DNA from: Paenibacillus whitsoniae
Lineage (GTDB): Bacteria; Bacillota; Bacilli; Paenibacillales; NBRC-103111
Assembly: GCF_003955665.1 (NCBI RefSeq)
Contig: NZ_RXHU01000033.1
Span: forward strand, 1-64,000
Reading direction: 5' to 3'
Length of the DNA: 64,000 nucleotides
Shown: positions 60,350 through 64,000 of the stretch, piece after piece
How the letters are laid out: each line of letters opens with the position of its first letter
Position numbering within the stretch: the stretch's first letter is position 1
Made by a program: the position numbers and the translations under genes
The notes under the pieces: generated by a model
What the model was told of the DNA's origin: nothing
Databases searched by the model: none
The model's input: only the letters and a program-made list of their open reading frames with translations

Positions 60350-61864
60350 TTACTTCTTACGGTTTGCTAAAAACGTATCCAGCTGTTTTTGATACTCAGC
60401 CTGGATTTTCGTAACGTTGGTATACGCCTTTTCTTTAAATTTCGCCAAGCCTTCTTTCGGCTCTACAAGCCCCATCACGATTGGATCGTAAAGCTCCTTG
60501 CCAATATTGCCGAGCTGCGCAACTTCATTGGAAACAGGGCCCGGATCGAACGTGAAGCCAGAGAGAATATCAGCCGTAAAATTGCCAGGATCCCGCTGCC
60601 ACTTGTTCAGCTTGATGACATCCTCGGACAAGCTTGCATCAATACGGTCGAGCTTAGGGTTCCAGCCCCATGCGAATGGAATTCCGGCATACGTGTTGTC
60701 CTTCATCGGCTTGTACAGGCCAGGACCTGCGTCTTCCCAGTTTTTTCCTTTAATCCCGTATGCCAGCAGATCGTAGTTCTCCTGCTTATTCAGCCAGTTG
60801 ATAAACTGAATGGCACGTTCTTTGTTCTTGCTAATCACAGGCACAGCAATATAATTCCCAGCCTTATAGGTCGAGCTGAGCTTCATGCTGGGATCGTACA
60901 GGCTGAAGGCTTCCGAAGACGATCCTGGAACTGCCTTCTCCAGCGCCGTAGATGTACTAAGGTTTACACCAAAATCATTAAATGTCGAGACAGCTGCCTT
61001 CCCTTTGGCAAATTCCCCGTTTCTGAGAATAAGGGCATCTCTGGCCATAACCCCATCTGTATATAACTTATGATTCGTTTCGTAATTCTTCATGATCTGG
61101 GGATCCATATTATCAAAGATGTTATACACTTTTCCGTCATTGCCCTTTGTATACAATCCAGGGTAGCTGAGCACAGGCGCTATATTGGTTTTGGGATCCA
61201 GCATGCTTGCCTGCTTTAAGCCAATATGCTCCGTACCGTTTGGTATGAACGGTGTAATATCCGGCGCCTTTTCCTTCACAGTGTACATAAACTTGATTAA
61301 TTCGTCATAGCTCTTGATCGGAGCGACCCCCAGCTTTTCCCGGATGTCCTTGCGAATGACGAACGTCCACGGCCGAATGAAATTCACTTCCAGCGGTACT
61401 GCGAACAGTTTGCCATTCACCTTGTTGGCGTCCATCATTTGCGGAGAGCGGGTTCCCTTGATGTCAGGCCCATACTTGTCAATCAGTGCATCAAGCGGTT
61501 CATAGAGACCGGCGGCAATGTTTTGCGTTGGATTGTTATCCCAGATCAGATCGTAGTCTTCGGCTGAAGACAGGGCAACTTGACGCTTGGTGAGCACATC
61601 CGACCAGGGGATGAACACAACATTCAGCTTCACATTGAGTGAGCCCGACAACCGATTCTCTATCTCTGTCTTCACTTCGTTCCAGTTGCCCGGCGGATCT
61701 CCGGGGAACATGATTTTCAGTGTAACCGGACTGAGCTGAGCGTCAGCCGCCGCCGGTTTGCCGGTTTCGGACGGGGCCGCTTTATCCGTGCTGCAAGCGC
61801 TGAGTACCCCCGCCAAGATCATTGAGGCTGCCGCCAACAATAACGCTTTCTTTCTTTGCTTCAT
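60350..61864 (-). CDS. Sugar-binding lipoprotein of the CUT1 transporter (LplA-like)
   Basis: A 504-aa extracellular solute-binding lipoprotein. The signal peptide ends in lipobox LSAC near residue 25 (MKQRKKALLLAAASMILAGV at the start), followed by a Pro/Ala/Thr linker and a two-lobed binding fold (VTLKIMFPGDPPGNWNEVKT, YDLIWDNNPTQNIAAGLYEP, FAWGWNPKLDRIDASLSEDV), as in LplA/YtcQ proteins. ATG 61864 follows GGAGG by nine bases. It delivers oligosaccharides to the two permeases downstream. Confidence 0.92.
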   Translation of the reverse strand: MKQRKKALLLAAASMILAGVLSACSTDKAAPSETGKPAAADAQLSPVTLKIMFPGDPPGNWNEVKTEIENRLSGSLNVKLNVVFIPWSDVLTKRQVALSSAEDYDLIWDNNPTQNIAAGLYEPLDALIDKYGPDIKGTRSPQMMDANKVNGKLFAVPLEVNFIRPWTFVIRKDIREKLGVAPIKSYDELIKFMYTVKEKAPDITPFIPNGTEHIGLKQASMLDPKTNIAPVLSYPGLYTKGNDGKVYNIFDNMDPQIMKNYETNHKLYTDGVMARDALILRNGEFAKGKAAVSTFNDFGVNLSTSTALEKAVPGSSSEAFSLYDPSMKLSSTYKAGNYIAVPVISKNKERAIQFINWLNKQENYDLLAYGIKGKNWEDAGPGLYKPMKDNTYAGIPFAWGWNPKLDRIDASLSEDVIKLNKWQRDPGNFTADILSGFTFDPGPVSNEVAQLGNIGKELYDPIVMGLVEPKEGLAKFKEKAYTNVTKIQAEYQKQLDTFLANRKK

Positions 61865-62063
61865 TTGTGTAACCCTCCTATTCAAGATCAACCTTCCGAG
61901 ACATTCGGGCGCTGCGATCTGCTTAGCGCGTCTACCGTATCGCTCGGTTTCATGTTCGATCTTAATCGGATCGGACGTCTCCGTACAGTCCGGTATCTAT
62001 CAATCAGTACGGATTATGATAAATCGGGATAGTCCATATTTTTATAACGGAAACGTATGAATT

Positions 62064-64000
62064 TTAAGCTTCTTCTTTATTTTTTTCCATGCGATACTGG
62101 TTAGGTGTCATCCCTGTGGCCCGTTTGAATGCCGAGAAGAACGTGCTCTTGGTTTGAAATCCGGACTGCTCCGTAATATCCGCTACGGTCCAATCCGTCG
62201 TTGTGAGCAGCTTGGCCGCGAACTCGATCCGCTGGGTGGCAATATAATCGGACAAGGAGCAGTGAAAATGATCCTTGAATATTTGTCTGGCATAATTCAC
62301 CGACATCGAAACATGAGCAGCAACATCATCCACGGATAGCATCGGGTTATGAAGATGGTTCCGCACGTATTCAATCATCTCCGCAGCAACCTCTTCCTTC
62401 CTTCCCGATGTATGCTTCTTCCGCTGCTGATCCATAATGCTCAGCATTTCCCGATAAAGCCATTGTTTGACTTCCCAAAGTGTACCAAATTGCTCCAGGA
62501 AGGCATGGACACTCTTTAAGCCTTGGAACGTGCTATAATTTTTAAAGCTCTTCATAATTGAATAAACGATGTGGGTCAACTGAAGCTTGCATTCCTCATA
62601 ACTCAGCTCTTGCATATGTAAGGTGAGTTGGTCCAAGTACCCTTCAAGCGCCTTTTCATTCTTGAGTTGAACGGAATGGATGACCTGCTTTAAGAGTCCT
62701 TCGTCGAGATCACTGTCTTTGCCGGGCTCGTACCGCTCCATATCTTCATAAGTAAATACTTTATCCTCGTTATTAATAAACGTCATTAACGTTAATTCAT
62801 ATAACTGGGGATACAAGATCTGCAGATTTTCCTCAACATCAAGCACAGAACTGACAGCCGCATTCACTTCCAGTTTGATCCATTGTTTGATCTGAAGTCT
62901 TACTTGCTCCAAAGCGCTCTTTATTTGCGGTAAGTCGTCCTCTGCAGCAGGCGCCGAAATAAGCGCAACGATGTGATCGGAGCCGAAATCTACCGTTTCT
63001 GCGGCGTATGCATGATTCATGAGAACCTCAGCCACAATGTTCCCCATGGCAAACCGCAGTAATTTTCGCGAAGCGAAATCATATTGCTCTTCGAATCGTC
63101 CATACGATTCCAAACGAATAACCGCGATCCGGAACCAGCCCGTTCGAAGAATGGAAGTTTGACTCTTCATAAACTCTTCAATTCGTTTGGAGGAATTGGG
63201 ATTAAGAATCCATTGACGCAAATAATCTTCTTTGACCAGGGATTGGCTGCTCTTAATGGACAAATCCAATTGCTCAATCCTCTCCATGAGAGAGTGGAAC
63301 CCGGAGTGAATCCAAGCCATCTCACTCTTGTCATTCGTTCCCTGTATGATCGAGTGCTCTTTACCGAGCTTCTTTTTCATTTGATAGGCCAAGTCACTAA
63401 TCGGCTTCAAACTGCGGTAGGATTGCCAGAACAAAAACAACAGTAGGGCAACTAGCAGAAGAATGGAAGAACCGATAATTTCAAATCGCATTTGGTTTAC
63501 CTTCTCTTGCCATAAAGAAATGGGGGCCATGTAATAAACATCCCAACCTTCGATTGGCAGCCTTTCGGACTGAATGGCCCACGTGACATTTCCATAATTC
63601 CATTCCCATCCCTGTTTTTCTGTCCCCGGCTTATCCGTTTTCATCAGCGCATTCGCGAGCATCGGATCGGTATTTCCCAAGATGAATTCCTTGTTCTTCC
63701 CTTCAATATACAGTTTGTTTTGGTCCTCATCCGAAATTTGCAGCATGTACTCGTTTAGTAACGGCTTACTGAACAGAATCGCAACAAAGCCCTGATAGTT
63801 TTGATTAGGTCCGGCAGCCGGGACAATCAACGCAAGGAACGTCCCCCCTTTTACCTCATGGTTAAAATATTGCAGGTAAGGCGTTTTCTGATTTTTGATA
63901 TAATCCAATATCTCCGGGTCATAAAAATCGTTAGTGGTATAAATACTTGATTCTGATGTATAGATTTGGTCGAGATTGAAATTGATTAAATACATACCGG
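62064..64000 (-). CDS. Membrane-bound AraC-family regulator with extracellular sensor (5' end cut)
   Basis: Partial at the window edge; at least 645 residues. An extracellular Cache-like sensor part (up to about residue 165) is followed by one membrane helix (MRFEIIGSSILLLVALLLFL), a HAMP-like linker, a divergent middle region and a C-terminal AraC DNA-binding domain (MLSVDDVAAHVSMSVNYARQ, IFKDHFHCSLSDYIATQRIE, FQTKSTFFSAFKRATGMTPN). This one-component architecture is common next to CUT1 transporters in Paenibacillaceae and probably senses the sugar outside and activates the transporter and hydrolase genes downstream. The reading frame remains open to the end of the window. Confidence 0.9.
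   Translation of the reverse strand, partial: GMYLINFNLDQIYTSESSIYTTNDFYDPEILDYIKNQKTPYLQYFNHEVKGGTFLALIVPAAGPNQNYQGFVAILFSKPLLNEYMLQISDEDQNKLYIEGKNKEFILGNTDPMLANALMKTDKPGTEKQGWEWNYGNVTWAIQSERLPIEGWDVYYMAPISLWQEKVNQMRFEIIGSSILLLVALLLFLFWQSYRSLKPISDLAYQMKKKLGKEHSIIQGTNDKSEMAWIHSGFHSLMERIEQLDLSIKSSQSLVKEDYLRQWILNPNSSKRIEEFMKSQTSILRTGWFRIAVIRLESYGRFEEQYDFASRKLLRFAMGNIVAEVLMNHAYAAETVDFGSDHIVALISAPAAEDDLPQIKSALEQVRLQIKQWIKLEVNAAVSSVLDVEENLQILYPQLYELTLMTFINNEDKVFTYEDMERYEPGKDSDLDEGLLKQVIHSVQLKNEKALEGYLDQLTLHMQELSYEECKLQLTHIVYSIMKSFKNYSTFQGLKSVHAFLEQFGTLWEVKQWLYREMLSIMDQQRKKHTSGRKEEVAAEMIEYVRNHLHNPMLSVDDVAAHVSMSVNYARQIFKDHFHCSLSDYIATQRIEFAAKLLTTTDWTVADITEQSGFQTKSTFFSAFKRATGMTPNQYRMEKNKEEA

Overview
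The window looks like chromosomal DNA from a spore-forming, moderately GC-rich Gram-positive of the Paenibacillus type. The reasons are a GerA/GerB/GerC germination operon, strong AGGAGG-type ribosome binding sites, a KimA potassium importer behind a c-di-AMP riboswitch, a YqkE-family protein, YesN/AraC regulators beside a CUT1-type sugar transporter, and a large secreted glycoside hydrolase with a FIMAH-like C-terminus. The genus is an inference from gene content. No rRNA, tRNA, CRISPR array, insertion sequence or integrase was seen.

Layout. 0.2-2.5 kb (minus strand): a sugar nucleotidyltransferase, pgsA and a FusB-like EF-G-binding protein with a possible leader peptide. 2.9-6.5 kb (minus): the gerABC-type operon with a possible sigma-G promoter. 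6.6-9.1 kb (plus): a TetR regulator and an MFS exporter sharing one operator sequence. 9.2-11 kb (minus): a methyl-accepting chemotaxis protein. 11.2-36.5 kb (minus): the centrepiece, a 25-kb extracellular contractile injection system (eCIS, Afp/PVC-like). 36.6-42.9 kb: a GGDEF cyclase, a Gfo/Idh/MocA dehydrogenase divergent from a sugar isomerase/epimerase with an AraC regulator, a divergent SRAP-family protein, a DUF1284 protein and a NUDIX hydrolase. 43-50.6 kb: a permease, a small unknown protein, an AAC(3)-type acetyltransferase, a YqkE-like protein, kimA and a second MFS exporter. 50.7-64 kb: a carbohydrate locus with a GH130-type enzyme, a Tat-exported pectate-lyase-fold protein, a 1142-aa secreted hydrolase, two permeases, a binding lipoprotein and two AraC-type regulators, the last cut by the window edge.

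The eCIS locus reads, in transcription order: AAA+ ATPase, DUF4255 cap protein, a carboxypeptidase-regulatory-like protein, sheath, tube 1, a tail-assembly protein with a -1-frame DUF6760 extension, tube 2, a 1776-aa low-complexity protein (tape-measure candidate), a LysM protein, a spike split into gpD-like and gpV-like halves, gp25, two gpJ/gp6-like baseplate proteins, a tail protein with a propeller-like N-terminus, and a final conserved protein followed by an intrinsic terminator. There is no capsid, portal, terminase, integrase, holin or lysin, so it is neither a prophage nor a lysis-released tailocin. No PAAR tip, no fibre of the adenovirus-like Pvc13 kind and no recognisable toxin were found. 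The least expected details are a perfect T_TTT_TTG slippery site joining the assembly protein to DUF6760, AT-hook motifs and 34-residue tandem repeats in the 1776-aa protein, and short palindromic or tandem repeats in the only two large gaps among the structural genes.
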